Positions 51,983 to 60,460 of a stretch of 64,000 nt of DNA are shown here, piece after piece. The stretch covers positions 55,235-119,234 of the forward strand of contig NZ_BDBP01000019.1 in the NCBI RefSeq assembly GCF_001613045.1, written 5' to 3'. The translations under genes were made by a program, and so were the position numbers. The notes beneath the pieces were generated by a model. It did not search any database. It was not told the DNA's origin and saw only the letters and a program-made list of their open reading frames with translations. Every line of letters begins with the position of its first letter. Within the stretch, counting starts at the first letter, position 1. The stretch comes from Nocardia lijiangensis NBRC 108240. GTDB taxonomy: Bacteria > Actinomycetota > Actinomycetes > Mycobacteriales > Mycobacteriaceae.

Positions 51983-52984
51983 TCACCCTCGGGCATCGAG
52001 GGTGGCGTCGCCGTCGGTGCGCTGCGCCGGGTGAACGGTGTAGACGACCGACCATGGCCCGGTGGGTTTTTCGGGAACGGGCACCGGGAGCGGGGCAGTT
52101 CCTTCGGCCAGAACGGCGGCGGCCACCTGGGCGAAGCGCGGTGCGGCCGGGTGCGGCGAGGCGTCCGGCCAGACGGCTCCGACGCGCAGGCTCAGCGGTC
52201 GCCCGGCGAGGGGACGCCAGGCCACCCTGGGTTCGCGCCGGGCCAGCACCTCCCGGGTGAGGGCGACGCCACTTCCCGAAAGGACCAGTCCGAGCAGGAA
52301 TTCGGGATTGCGGGCAGGCCGGACACGTCCCGGAACGAATCCGTGCGCGCGGCATACCTCGAGCAATTCGTCGTGCCAGCCGGGCGCTGCCACGCGTGGG
52401 GAGAGGATCAGCTCGTGTCCGGCGAGATCGGCGAGGCTCACCTCGTGCAGTCGCGCCAGCGGGGAGGTGCGTGGCAGCGCCACGCCGAGAGGCAGTTCCG
52501 CGCTCGGCCCGTACTGCAGATCGGGTGCGTCGACGGGATGCTCCACCAATCCGACGTCGAGTTCCGCAGTGGCGAGCAGGCGCAGCTGTTCGGTGGTCGT
52601 GAGTTCGTGCAGGTCCACGGTGAGTCCGGCGGAGTGCGCGGCCAATTCGCGCAACAGGCGATGCAGCACGGCGGCGGGCGTATCCGGCGGAACTCCCGCG
52701 CGCAGTGTCCCGAGACTGCCGTCACCCGCCTTGCGGGCCACCGTGCGCAAACGCTGCTCCGCCGCCAGCACGGCCCGCGCCTCCGCGATGAGCAGCTGCC
52801 CCGCCGTCGTGAGCTGCACGGCCCGCCGCGAGCGGTCGAACAGCGCGACGCCGAGCTCGCGTTCGAGCCGCTGAATGGACTGGCTCAACGGCGGCTGGGC
52901 GATGCCGAGCGCCTCGGCCGCCCTGCCGAAATGCATCTCCTCGGCGACCACCAGGAAATGGCGCAGGTGCCGTGCGAGATCCAT
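51983..52984 (-). CDS. LysR-family regulator
   Basis: 333 residues from the ATG at 52982-52984. DLARHLRHFLVVAEEMHFGRAAEALGIAQPPLSQSIQRLERELG is the DNA-binding part; the effector domain is standard with an extra 25-residue C-terminal tail. It diverges from the beta-lactamase-like serine hydrolase 62 bp away, with a near-perfect 20-bp palindrome in between. The layout resembles AmpR/ampC-type pairs, an analogy only. Confidence 0.88.
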   Translation of the reverse strand: MDLARHLRHFLVVAEEMHFGRAAEALGIAQPPLSQSIQRLERELGVALFDRSRRAVQLTTAGQLLIAEARAVLAAEQRLRTVARKAGDGSLGTLRAGVPPDTPAAVLHRLLRELAAHSAGLTVDLHELTTTEQLRLLATAELDVGLVEHPVDAPDLQYGPSAELPLGVALPRTSPLARLHEVSLADLAGHELILSPRVAAPGWHDELLEVCRAHGFVPGRVRPARNPEFLLGLVLSGSGVALTREVLARREPRVAWRPLAGRPLSLRVGAVWPDASPHPAAPRFAQVAAAVLAEGTAPLPVPVPEKPTGPWSVVYTVHPAQRTDGDATLDARG

Positions 52985-52991
52985 CGCTCGA

Positions 52992-53011
52992 CGATATGCG
53001 ATCGGATATCG
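52992..53011. promoter_or_regulatory. Palindrome in LysR/serine hydrolase interval
   Basis: CGATATGCGATCGGATATCG, symmetrical except at one base pair (CGATAT-n-CGATCG-n-ATATCG). It contains ATAT/ATAT half-sites as in LysR operators and lies between the divergent genes. Confidence 0.6.
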
Positions 53012-53046
53012 AGCGCCTGGGCGCGGGCCGACTACCGTGAGCCGTT

Positions 53047-53940
53047 GTGTCACCCGAGGAGCGCATCCGCGAGATCTTTGCCGAGCTGCCGGTGCGCGGC
53101 CGGTTGCACGCCGTCGACCTGGCCGACGGCCGCGAGCTCGGCGTCGGCGCCGACGACCAGGTGGTGATCGCCTCGATCTTCAAGATCCTGCTGATCCTGG
53201 AGTTCAGCAGGCAGGTCGACGCGGGCCAGCTCGATCCGACCGAGCGGGTGCTGGTGCGCGCCGCCGACCGGCTGGGCGGCTGGGGGACCGCGGGCTGCGC
53301 GGACGATGTCGAGATGTCGCTGCGCGACTTGGCCTACTTCATGATGTCGGTCAGCGACAACACGGCCGCCGACCTGCTGCTGCGCCGGATCGGGCCGGAC
53401 ACGCCCGCGCTGCTCGCGGCCGAACTCGGGCTCGCGAGCACCCGCGTGATCGGCGGTCCGCGCCAGCTGCTGGAGACGATGTTCGCCGACGTGGGCGCCC
53501 GCACCGCTGCGGAATTCGCAGAAGTCTTCCCGAGCCTGTCGCGCGAACAGGTGGCGGGCATGCGGGTGTTCCGGCCCGAGCACACCACTTCCAGCACCGC
53601 ACGGGAGATCACCCGGCTGCTCGGCATGATCTGGCGCGATGAGGCTGGCAGCCCCGCGGCCTGTGCCGCGACCCGAGACCTGTTGCGGCGTCAGATGTTC
53701 TGGACCCGGCTGGCGGCCGGATTCCCGGACGAGGTGCTGGTCGCCTCGAAGACCGGCACGCTGCCCGGCCTGCACATGGAGGCGGGGGTGGTGGAGTACC
53801 CGGACGGCGGGCGCTACGCGGTGGCGGTGTTCGCGCACAGCGACGAGCTCGGCACCCGGCGCATCGACGTCGACCTGGCCATGGCGCGGTCGGCGCGCCT
53901 GGCGGTCGACACCCTCCGCGGCAGCTCCAACCTGGACTGA
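53047..53940 (+). CDS. Class-A beta-lactamase-like serine hydrolase, no signal peptide
   Basis: 297 residues. The three penicillin-recognising motifs are present in order: Ser43-Ile-Phe-Lys46, Ser103-Asp-Asn105 and Lys235-Thr-Gly237 (SKTGTLPG). FRPEHTTSSTAREITRLL matches the class A helix near 216. The omega-loop Glu (ExxLN) that drives deacylation in class A enzymes is not recognisable, and no Sec or Tat signal precedes the domain. It is therefore probably a cytosolic serine hydrolase or amidase on the beta-lactamase fold rather than a resistance enzyme. GTG start at 53047. Divergent LysR is the likely regulator. Confidence 0.82.
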   Translation: MSPEERIREIFAELPVRGRLHAVDLADGRELGVGADDQVVIASIFKILLILEFSRQVDAGQLDPTERVLVRAADRLGGWGTAGCADDVEMSLRDLAYFMMSVSDNTAADLLLRRIGPDTPALLAAELGLASTRVIGGPRQLLETMFADVGARTAAEFAEVFPSLSREQVAGMRVFRPEHTTSSTAREITRLLGMIWRDEAGSPAACAATRDLLRRQMFWTRLAAGFPDEVLVASKTGTLPGLHMEAGVVEYPDGGRYAVAVFAHSDELGTRRIDVDLAMARSARLAVDTLRGSSNLD

Positions 53941-54014
53941 TATTCGATCGCCTATCGGCTGAGCGGGTTTTCGATCTTGGACGCCGCCGCGGTTCGCCTG
54001 CTTGTCTCGTCGCC

Positions 54015-54986
54015 ATGACATCTCCACGGATCAACCGCCGCACCCTGTTTCGCACCGCCGCCGCGGGTGCGGGAGTCGCGGCCGTCGGCGCGGCGGGCGC
54101 GGGCGTCCTGCTCGCCGGACGGGAATCCGAGCCGATTCGCCTGCCCGGCGCCGGGAATGCGGAATTCCGCTGGCTCGGCGTCTCCGGCTGGCGCATCGAC
54201 ATCGGCGGGGACACGCTGCTCATCGATCCGTACCTGACCCGGTTTCCGGTCGGCCTCGCCGCGGGCGCCTTCGATGCGAGCAGCCCGCTGCGGGTCGATC
54301 CCGGCGCGATCGACCCGCACGTCGGCGCCCCGAAATACGTGTTCGTCACGCACACCCACTGGGACCACTTCAACGACGTGCCGCACATCGCCGCGCGCAG
54401 CGGCGCACGGGTTTTCGGCACTCTCACGACCTGCCAGGTGGCGCAGTCCTACGACGTGCCGCCCGCGCAGCTGAGCGTGGTGAAGGGCGGCGAGGTGCTC
54501 GATTTCGGCGGCTACACCGTGGAGGTCGTCGGCTCGCTGCACAGCCGCACCGGCCAGTACTCGGTCACGTTCTCCGGCGTGCGGACCAGCAGGCCCGAGC
54601 GCCCCGCCACCATCGCCGACCTGCCCGAGGGCGACACCCTGGCGTTCCTGCTCCGCATAGACGGCGGGCCCTCGGTGTTCTTCATGGGCGCAAGCGATTT
54701 CGTCGAACGCAACCTGACCGGCGCCGCACCGGACGTCGCCATGATCGCGGTCAACGCCAGCGACGCCACCCACGATTACGCCGCGCGGCTGATGCGGGCG
54801 CTGGATCACCCGCGCACCGTGGTCCCGGTGCACTGGGACGATTTCGAATCCCCGCAGGCGAACCCGCCGCGCACCGACGAGATCAGCGGGCGGCGCCGCG
54901 ACGCGCTGATCGCCGGGGTGCGCGCGGCGAGCCCGCAGACGGAGGTGATCGTGCCGGAGTACCTGACGCCGTACCGGTTCGGGTGA
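54015..54986 (+). CDS. Tat-exported MBL-fold metallo-hydrolase
   Basis: 323 residues. Twin-arginine signal NRRTLFRTAAAGAGVAAVGA at residues 7-26, so the folded metalloprotein is exported. The metal motif is FVTHTHWDHFND (HxHxDH); other ligands are probably His in VVGSLHSRT, Asp in MGASDFVE and the His of VPVHWDDF. It is of the UlaG/NAPE-PLD-like group by these motifs. Likely hydrolyses a phosphoester or lactone outside the membrane. The ATG at 54015 is set by the signal. Confidence 0.87.
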   Translation: MTSPRINRRTLFRTAAAGAGVAAVGAAGAGVLLAGRESEPIRLPGAGNAEFRWLGVSGWRIDIGGDTLLIDPYLTRFPVGLAAGAFDASSPLRVDPGAIDPHVGAPKYVFVTHTHWDHFNDVPHIAARSGARVFGTLTTCQVAQSYDVPPAQLSVVKGGEVLDFGGYTVEVVGSLHSRTGQYSVTFSGVRTSRPERPATIADLPEGDTLAFLLRIDGGPSVFFMGASDFVERNLTGAAPDVAMIAVNASDATHDYAARLMRALDHPRTVVPVHWDDFESPQANPPRTDEISGRRRDALIAGVRAASPQTEVIVPEYLTPYRFG

Positions 54987-55020
54987 GGGCCGAACGGGGT
55001 TAGCCCATAAGATCTCGCCC

Positions 55021-55344
55021 ATGAGAAAACTCGCACACCGCCGGATCACCTTCCTCGCCGGAGCCGTCATCGCCGCCGCGCTCCCCGTGGCAGGAGCCGG
55101 GTACGCGTTCGCGGACCCGGCCACCGACGCCTACTTGCATGCGGCGAAGGAGGCCTGCGAGTCCGCGGGCTTCCAGCTGAACACCAATGTGGCGGCCGCC
55201 GGCTTCCGCTCCGCGACCGCGCCGTGCCTGGACTCGCGGACGCTGGCCGTGGTGCAGGTGCCCGTCGCGAACGGCACCGCGTGCTCGATCCTGGACGGGA
55301 TCGTCACCCGTGAGGGCACCGCTTTCGACGGCGTCTGCCGATAG
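55021..55344 (+). CDS. Small secreted protein with four Cys
   Basis: 107 residues. Signal peptide to about residue 31 (FLAGAVIAAALPVAGAGYAFAD). The 75-residue mature part (DPATDAYLHAAKEACESAGF, ATAPCLDSRTLAVVQVPVANGTACSILDG, FDGVCR) has four Cys that could form two disulfides. No family recognised; a compact secreted protein typical of actinobacteria. Followed by a good hairpin at 55364. The ATG is clear from the signal peptide. Confidence 0.7.
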   Translation: MRKLAHRRITFLAGAVIAAALPVAGAGYAFADPATDAYLHAAKEACESAGFQLNTNVAAAGFRSATAPCLDSRTLAVVQVPVANGTACSILDGIVTREGTAFDGVCR

Positions 55345-55363
55345 TCTTCCGATCTCGCCGAAC

Positions 55364-55397
55364 ACGGCCCTCCGCTGCTGCACGCACGGAGGGCCGT
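55364..55397. terminator. Hairpin terminator
   Basis: ACGGCCCTCCG / CGGAGGGCCGT, 11-bp perfect stem with a 12-nt loop, 19 bp after the stop of the small secreted protein gene. Confidence 0.75.
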
Positions 55398-55588
55398 CGT
55401 CGTCTTCGCGGGTTGCCCAACGCCGGGTGGCCGGAACCGAAGCTCACCTTGGTGAGGTCGAACCACGTTGAGGGTGATCGTCCGTGCACCCTGGGTGTCC
55501 TTTCGGCGGGGGCCGGTGTCGATGAGGCTGGACAGCGTCATCACGACAGCGGGACCTTCCCGCCACACCAGACGAAGGAGCACCCTCT

Positions 55589-55876
55589 ATGGCCATCGAC
55601 CAACGCTCGACCCGCCGCACCCACCGGTTCGCCCGCACCATGGCGATCGCCGCAGCACCCGCCCTGCTCGGTGCGGGCCTGATGACGGCAGGCGTCGCCC
55701 AGGCCGAACAGGACCCCAGCCTACCGACCTGCACGTGGCCCAACCTGGTGTGCGGAGGGCAGGTCGATCTGACTCCCGGCGGCCAGACCGACCTCACCCC
55801 GGGCGGTCAGACCGACCTCACCCCGGGCACATCGACCGAGAACTACGACTCCTACGGTAATTACTACTACTACTGA
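55589..55876 (+). CDS. Small secreted repeat protein with Tyr-rich tail
   Basis: 95 residues. After a basic N-terminus and a hydrophobic signal segment (MAIAAAPALLGAGLMTAGVAQAE, cleavage about residue 40) the mature peptide is only about 55 residues. It holds one Cys pair (LPTCTWPNLVCGG), three octapeptide repeats GGQ(V/T)DLTP, and a tail ENYDSYGNYYYY. AAGGAG lies 9 nt before the ATG. I know no homologue. Paired Cys and regular repeats suggest a structured surface or matrix peptide; the Tyr tail suggests cross-linking or surface adhesion (speculative). Confidence 0.65.
   Translation: MAIDQRSTRRTHRFARTMAIAAAPALLGAGLMTAGVAQAEQDPSLPTCTWPNLVCGGQVDLTPGGQTDLTPGGQTDLTPGTSTENYDSYGNYYYY
55754..55825 (+). 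repeat. In-gene tandem repeat, 24-bp unit x3
   Basis: Three 24-bp units; units two and three differ at one base (GGCGGCCAG versus GGCGGTCAG). Encodes GGQVDLTP, GGQTDLTP, GGQTDLTP. Confidence 0.85.
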
Positions 55877-56248
55877 TCACGGTGCCCACGAGCGGTCCGG
55901 CCGCACCGGCGCCACTGCCGGGCTGAATTCCCGTGGCAGCGAAAGCAATTACCGCTCTCGCTCAGCCGATCTACACATGCGACCGACCGCGGTGAGGTGT
56001 CGATGCCCTGGTCCAGTACCACCGGGTCCACGCCGCGGTCCTGCGCGTACACGGTGTATCACCGATGCGGCGGAATCCGACCTGCGGGAACGGATTGATT
56101 CACACTGCCGCACGCTACGCGAACGATATGCCCCTGTGGCCGCACGCCCGAGAACGCGCCAAATGACCACACCCGACACGGACCGGTCCGCCGATGGAGA
56201 ATTCGAAATCCCCACACCGGCCGCGACGCCGGGGCTACCGTCGGCTCC
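55877..56248. other. Gene-poor interval
   Basis: 370 bp. A frame ending at 56252 overlaps the next ATG (ATGA), with a possible ATG at 56163 (29 codons, Thr/Pro/Asp-rich) but no ribosome site. I do not call it a gene. No hairpin or operator seen. Confidence 0.35.
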
Positions 56249-56506
56249 ATGATGGGCAGTTCGTCGGAACGACGCTTCGACAGCCGCACCAGTGCGGTCC
56301 GCCTGCAAGTCCAAGAGTTGATGGTCGCTTACTCGCCACTGAGCGAGAACTCCTCGAACCGAGTGGTTTTCGCCAAGGACGATCAGCGGACCTTCGCTCG
56401 GCACGTGCCCGTCGGCGGGTACGGCAGCGACTGCGAGAACTGCGGCCGCCGCTGGCCTTGCCCGCGGATCGAATCCCTACGCGACGCCGGACACTACATT
56501 CGCTGA
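56249..56506 (+). CDS. Small Cys-containing protein
   Basis: 85 residues: a polar N-terminus, then VRLQVQELMVAYSPLSENSSNRVVFAKDDQRTFARHVPVGGYGSDCENCGRRWPCPRIE. CENCGRRWPC (Cys-x2-Cys-x5-Cys) may bind a metal together with a nearby His (ARHVP). The same composition is seen in small actinobacterial hypotheticals, but I cannot name a family. Tandem ATG codons at 56249/56252 leave the exact start open; no strong ribosome site. Confidence 0.5.
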   Translation: MMGSSSERRFDSRTSAVRLQVQELMVAYSPLSENSSNRVVFAKDDQRTFARHVPVGGYGSDCENCGRRWPCPRIESLRDAGHYIR

Positions 56507-56634
56507 GCCTGGTCGTCAGAGGCAGCCCGCAGGAAAACGGTGGCCGAATACCTGACGGGGCGATCGCGCGGTCGGCAGTGCCGGATCGACATGGGCATTC
56601 GTGTCGATCGAGTCAGTGCAGCCCGCCGCCGGTA

Positions 56635-57177
56635 CTACGCGAGGCGGTGCTCCTCGACCGCGGCGCTCAGGCCCGTTCCATTGAGATCCAGGTACAGCAG
56701 GCGCTCGGTGACGGAGAGCGTGACGGTGTTGCGGCGTTCGACGGCCGCGACGGCGGCATCGATGAAGGCGCGGTCGAAGCTGTAGAGGGGGATCGCGTCG
56801 GCGCGGTGGATGCGCTTCCCGGTGAGTTGCGCGAGCACCTTGGCGGGTTCGCGATGGGTGTAGATGGCAACGCGTTCGGCTAGTTTGCTTGCTCGGTGCA
56901 CGCGCTCGGCGTCGGGTGCGCCGACCTCGATCCAGGCGGTGAGGCGGCCGGTGAGGTCGCGCACCAGCACCGCGGGCTCGTCGGTCGACGACACGCCGCC
57001 GTCGCTGAAGGCGATGCCCTCCTCGTACTCCAGGCAGTAGGCCAGCAGCCGGGTCAGCATGAACTCGGCCGTTTCGGACGGGTGCCGCGCCACGCGCAAC
57101 TCCAGCTCCTGATAGACGCCACGATCGACGTCGGCCAGATGAACGGTGAAGGTGTGCAGGGTCGCGCTGAGGGCCAT
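56635..57177 (-). CDS. YaeQ-family protein
   Basis: 180 residues, the family's normal length. ALSATLHTFTVHLADVDRGVYQELELRVARHPSETAEFMLTRLLAYCLEYEEGIAFS, SSTDEPAVLVRDLTGRLTAWIEVGAPDAERVHRASK are diagnostic YaeQ blocks. The fold is nuclease-like (PD-(D/E)xK) in solved members, with no firmly known activity. ATG at 57177. Divergent from the LysR gene at 57218. Confidence 0.9.
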   Translation of the reverse strand: MALSATLHTFTVHLADVDRGVYQELELRVARHPSETAEFMLTRLLAYCLEYEEGIAFSDGGVSSTDEPAVLVRDLTGRLTAWIEVGAPDAERVHRASKLAERVAIYTHREPAKVLAQLTGKRIHRADAIPLYSFDRAFIDAAVAAVERRNTVTLSVTERLLYLDLNGTGLSAAVEEHRLA

Positions 57178-57217
57178 AGGAGCAGAAGCTTAACCGCGGG
57201 TCAATAGACTCCGGGTC

Positions 57218-58141
57218 ATGGGGAATCGGCAGTCCAATGGGGTGGCGGATCTGACGCACCTGCGGACCTTTCTCGCCGTGTACCGCGCGGGATCGATCAC
57301 CGCGGGCGCCGCGCAGGTCGGGCTGTCGCAGCCGACGGTGACCACGCAACTGCAGGCGCTGGAGCGGCGGCTCGGGCGGCCGCTGTTCGATCGGTTGCCG
57401 CGCGGCGTGGCGGCGACGGCCGCGGCGCACGAGCTGGCCGCCAGGCTGGCGGGGCCGATGGACGCGTTGGAGGCGATCGCGGGCGGCGCCGAACCGGAGA
57501 CCGCGGTGCCCGATCCGCCGGTGCTGCTGGCCGGTCCCGCCGAACTGCTGGCGACCATGGTGGTGCCCACGCTGGCGCCGCTCGTGGCCGACGGTGTCCG
57601 GCTGACGCTCACCGCAGGACTCACCGACGACCTGCTCGCCGGCCTGCGCGCCGGAACCTACGACCTCGTCGTGGCCACCACCCGCCCGCGCGGCCGCACG
57701 GTTCTCGCCGAACCCCTCGCCGACGAGGAATTCGTCCTGGTCGCCGCGCCGGGCGTCGCCCAGCACATCGATACGGCTCGGCTGCGCGCCGGAGACCCGG
57801 CGGCGCTGGTGGAATTTCCGCTGCTCAGCTACGCCGCCGACCTGCCGATCTTGCGCCGCTACTGGCGTCACGTCTTCGACACCCGCCTCGTGGCCGAACC
57901 GGCGCTGATCGTCGGCGACCTGCGCGCGGTGCTCGCCGCGGTGGTCGCGGGCGCGGGTGTCAGTGTCCTGCCACGTTATCTGTGCGCACGTGAACTCGCC
58001 TCGGGCGCGATCACGGCGCTGCTCGAACCGGACGATCCGCCGATCAACACCGCCTTCTTGGCTCGCCGCCCCGGCGGCTCCCCGCGCCGCCACGTCGAAC
58101 TGGTGCGCCGTCATCTGTTGCGCGCCGCCGGGGACTGGTGA
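57218..58141 (+). CDS. LysR-family regulator
   Basis: 307 residues (ATG 57218; a GTG at 57242 starting just before DLTHLRTFLAVYRAGS is a shorter alternative). The helix-turn-helix SITAGAAQVGLSQPTVTTQLQALERRLGRPLF is standard. It precedes, on the same strand, an MFS multidrug-type transporter 133 bp away, which is a likely target along with the divergent yaeQ. Confidence 0.88.
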   Translation: MGNRQSNGVADLTHLRTFLAVYRAGSITAGAAQVGLSQPTVTTQLQALERRLGRPLFDRLPRGVAATAAAHELAARLAGPMDALEAIAGGAEPETAVPDPPVLLAGPAELLATMVVPTLAPLVADGVRLTLTAGLTDDLLAGLRAGTYDLVVATTRPRGRTVLAEPLADEEFVLVAAPGVAQHIDTARLRAGDPAALVEFPLLSYAADLPILRRYWRHVFDTRLVAEPALIVGDLRAVLAAVVAGAGVSVLPRYLCARELASGAITALLEPDDPPINTAFLARRPGGSPRRHVELVRRHLLRAAGDW

Positions 58142-58274
58142 TTCGGTCGTCTCCGCTAACACGCGAGCAGTCGCACGGCAAACCCTGCGGATCGTTCCAG
58201 GCGGAATCACCGCGTTTCCCGGTGAGGGAGCGAAAGCGCTGGTTCTTCCGGCGAAGAAGTGACACTCTGAACCG

Positions 58275-59810
58275 GTGACACAACCTCCGGATATTCAGGC
58301 GGCGGGACCAGATCCGTCCTCGGACACACTGGACGCCGCGGTGTTCAAGGTGGCGGGCGTCGTCGTGCTCGGCGCGATCATGTCGATCCTCGACATCACC
58401 GTCGTGACGGTCGCGCTGCCGACCTTCCAGATCGAATTCGGCACCAGCTACGCGATCGCCGCGTGGACGATGACCGGCTACACCCTGGCGCTCGCGACGG
58501 TCATCCCGCTCACCGGATGGGCGGCGGACCGATTCGGCACTAAACGCCTCTACATGGCGGCGCTGACGTTCTTCGTGCTCGGTTCGCTGCTGTGCAGCAC
58601 GGCGTGGAACATCGAGTCGCTGATCGCGTTCCGCGTCATCCAGGGCATCGGCGGCGGCATGCTGATGCCGCTGGGCATGACGATCATGACCCACGCGGCG
58701 GGTCCCCAGCGGGTCGGTCGCGTGATGGCGGTGCTCGGCGTGCCGATGCTGCTCGGTCCGATCGGCGGCCCGATCTTGGGCGGCTGGCTGATCGACGCGT
58801 TCAGCTGGCACTGGATCTTCCTGATCAATCTGCCGATCGGCATCGTCGCGCTGGTGCTGGCCTACGTCGTGTTCCCCGCCGACGAGCCGGAGCCCTCGGA
58901 GTCGTTCGACTTCCTCGGCATGCTGCTGGCCTCGCCGGGTCTCGCGCTGTTCCTGTACGGCGTCTCCTCGATTCCGGAGGCGGGCACCGTCACCGCGCGG
59001 AAGGTCCTCATCCCGGCCGCGGTCGGCCTCGTGCTGCTGGTGGCGTTCGTCTTCCACGCGCTGCGGACCAAGCATCCGCTCATCGATCTGCACCTGTTCC
59101 GCAACAAGGCGCTGACCGCCTCGGTGCTGACCATGGTGCTGTTCGCCATCGCGTTCTTCGGCGCGGGTCTGCTGCTGCCGAGCTATCTGCAGCAGGTGCG
59201 CGGTGAGTCGGCGCTGGCGGCGGGTCTGCTGATCGCGCCGCAGGGTCTCGGCGCGATGCTCACCATGCCGATCGCGGGCCGGTTCGTCGACAAGTACGGC
59301 CCGGGCAAGATCGTGATGGTCGGCATCGTGCTGCTCGCGGTTGGTACTGCCTTCTTCACCCAGCTCGAGGCGGACACGTCCTACGTGATCATGTGCCTGG
59401 CGCTGCTGGTGATGGGTCTCGGCATGGGCTGCACCATGATGCCGATCATGACCGCCGCGATCCAGACGCTGACCCACCAGCAGGTGGCGCGCGGTTCCAC
59501 GCTGATGAACATCATCAACCAGACCGCGGGCTCGATCGGCACCGCCACCATGTCGGTGGTGCTGACCAACCTGCTGAAGGATCAGCCCCTTGCCGGGCCC
59601 GCGATCGTCGCGAATTCCGATCCCGCCCTCGCGCAGCAGCTCGGACCCGAGGCCATCGCCACCGGCCTGGATCAGGCCGCGCAGGCGTTCAGCGACACCT
59701 ACATCGTGGCGCTGGTGCTCATCGTGCTGACCCTGGTTCCGGCGTTCTTCCTGCCGCGGACCAAGCCGGCGACCGCCGAGGACGCCGACGCGAAGATGCT
59801 CGTGCACTGA
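58275..59810 (+). CDS. MFS efflux transporter, DHA2 (14-TM, EmrB/QacA) family
   Basis: 511 residues with about 14 membrane helices. Motif A-like GWAADRFGTKRLYM, motif C region GVPMLLGPIGGPILGGWLID, and FRVIQGIGGGMLMPLGMTIM are EmrB/QacA hallmarks. GTG start at 58275. Exports hydrophobic compounds in exchange for protons; substrate unknown. Ends at a very strong bidirectional hairpin. Confidence 0.92.
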   Translation: MTQPPDIQAAGPDPSSDTLDAAVFKVAGVVVLGAIMSILDITVVTVALPTFQIEFGTSYAIAAWTMTGYTLALATVIPLTGWAADRFGTKRLYMAALTFFVLGSLLCSTAWNIESLIAFRVIQGIGGGMLMPLGMTIMTHAAGPQRVGRVMAVLGVPMLLGPIGGPILGGWLIDAFSWHWIFLINLPIGIVALVLAYVVFPADEPEPSESFDFLGMLLASPGLALFLYGVSSIPEAGTVTARKVLIPAAVGLVLLVAFVFHALRTKHPLIDLHLFRNKALTASVLTMVLFAIAFFGAGLLLPSYLQQVRGESALAAGLLIAPQGLGAMLTMPIAGRFVDKYGPGKIVMVGIVLLAVGTAFFTQLEADTSYVIMCLALLVMGLGMGCTMMPIMTAAIQTLTHQQVARGSTLMNIINQTAGSIGTATMSVVLTNLLKDQPLAGPAIVANSDPALAQQLGPEAIATGLDQAAQAFSDTYIVALVLIVLTLVPAFFLPRTKPATAEDADAKMLVH

Positions 59811-59828
59811 GATCGCGGCGGCGACACG

Positions 59829-59870
59829 ACGATTCGGGTCCACGGCGAACACGCCGTGGACCCGAATCGT
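59829..59870. terminator. Bidirectional terminator, 19-bp perfect stem
   Basis: ACGATTCGGGTCCACGGCG and its exact complement around a 4-nt AACA loop, centred between the convergent MFS and SRPBCC genes. Confidence 0.92.
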
Positions 59871-59885
59871 TTCGCGGTCGAAGTC

Positions 59886-60317
59886 TCAGCTGTAGAGCGC
59901 GACGAACTTCTCCAGCGAACGCTCGATATCCCCCTTCACCGCGCGGGCCACGCCCGAGCCGATCGGCCCGAACAGCGGGGCCCCGCCGAGCTCGATGTCG
60001 ACGGTGACCTCGGACCCGGATCCCTTGGGGGCGACCAGAAGTCCCAGCGAGAATTTGGTGCCGCCCTTGCCCGAACCGTTCAGCACCAGCTTGCGCGGCG
60101 GCTCGGCGGTCTTGACCTTCCATGTCACGCGGTTGCGCAGACCCTTCACCGACGCGACGCCCACCAGCTCGGTCCCGACGGTCAGCTGCTCCGGCACTTC
60201 GCCGCGCCACGACTCGTGCATGGTCAGCCACTTGTCCAGCTCGGACAGATTGGCGGTGTGCGACCACGCCGCTTCCGGGCTGATCGGGACGTCGACGGAG
60301 ACCTTCAGCTTTGCCAT
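59886..60317 (-). CDS. SRPBCC-family (START/Bet v1-like) protein
   Basis: 143 residues from the ATG at 60315-60317. AKLKVSVDVPISPEAAWSHTANLSELDKWL, VTWKVKTAEPPRKLVLNGSG and GSGVARAVKGDIERSLEKFVALY fit the polyketide-cyclase/CoxG-like SRPBCC fold, a hydrophobic-pocket lipid or small-molecule binder. Single gene, divergent from the luciferase-like oxidoreductase. Confidence 0.85.
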   Translation of the reverse strand: MAKLKVSVDVPISPEAAWSHTANLSELDKWLTMHESWRGEVPEQLTVGTELVGVASVKGLRNRVTWKVKTAEPPRKLVLNGSGKGGTKFSLGLLVAPKGSGSEVTVDIELGGAPLFGPIGSGVARAVKGDIERSLEKFVALYS

Positions 60318-60422
60318 GCCGCGCATGGTATCCGGTACCGATGGTTCTGCCTATCTTCGATCGCGGCCGTCGCCTGTGAGCCCTGTCACTGCGGAATAGG
60401 CAGCGGCGCCGTCCGGTTAGTA

Positions 60423-60440
60423 TGGTTGCCAAGTCAACCA
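60423..60440. promoter_or_regulatory. Inverted repeat before LLM oxidoreductase
   Basis: TGGTTGCCAAGTCAACCA, perfect 6-bp arms TGGTTG/CAACCA. It lies 20 bp before the GTG of the oxidoreductase, covering or adjoining its promoter; a MarR- or TetR-type operator by shape. Confidence 0.55.
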
Positions 60441-60460
60441 AATGAGCTCGAGGAGGCCTC

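Noticed and set aside
56163..56252. 29-codon frame ending in an ATGA overlap with the small Cys protein
   Set aside because: No ribosome site and low-complexity composition; the overlap alone is weak evidence.
58044..59852. 602-codon minus-strand frame opposite the MFS transporter
   Set aside because: Composition (His, Arg, Gln, Asp repeats) is the mirror of a membrane-protein gene, with no domain or ribosome site.
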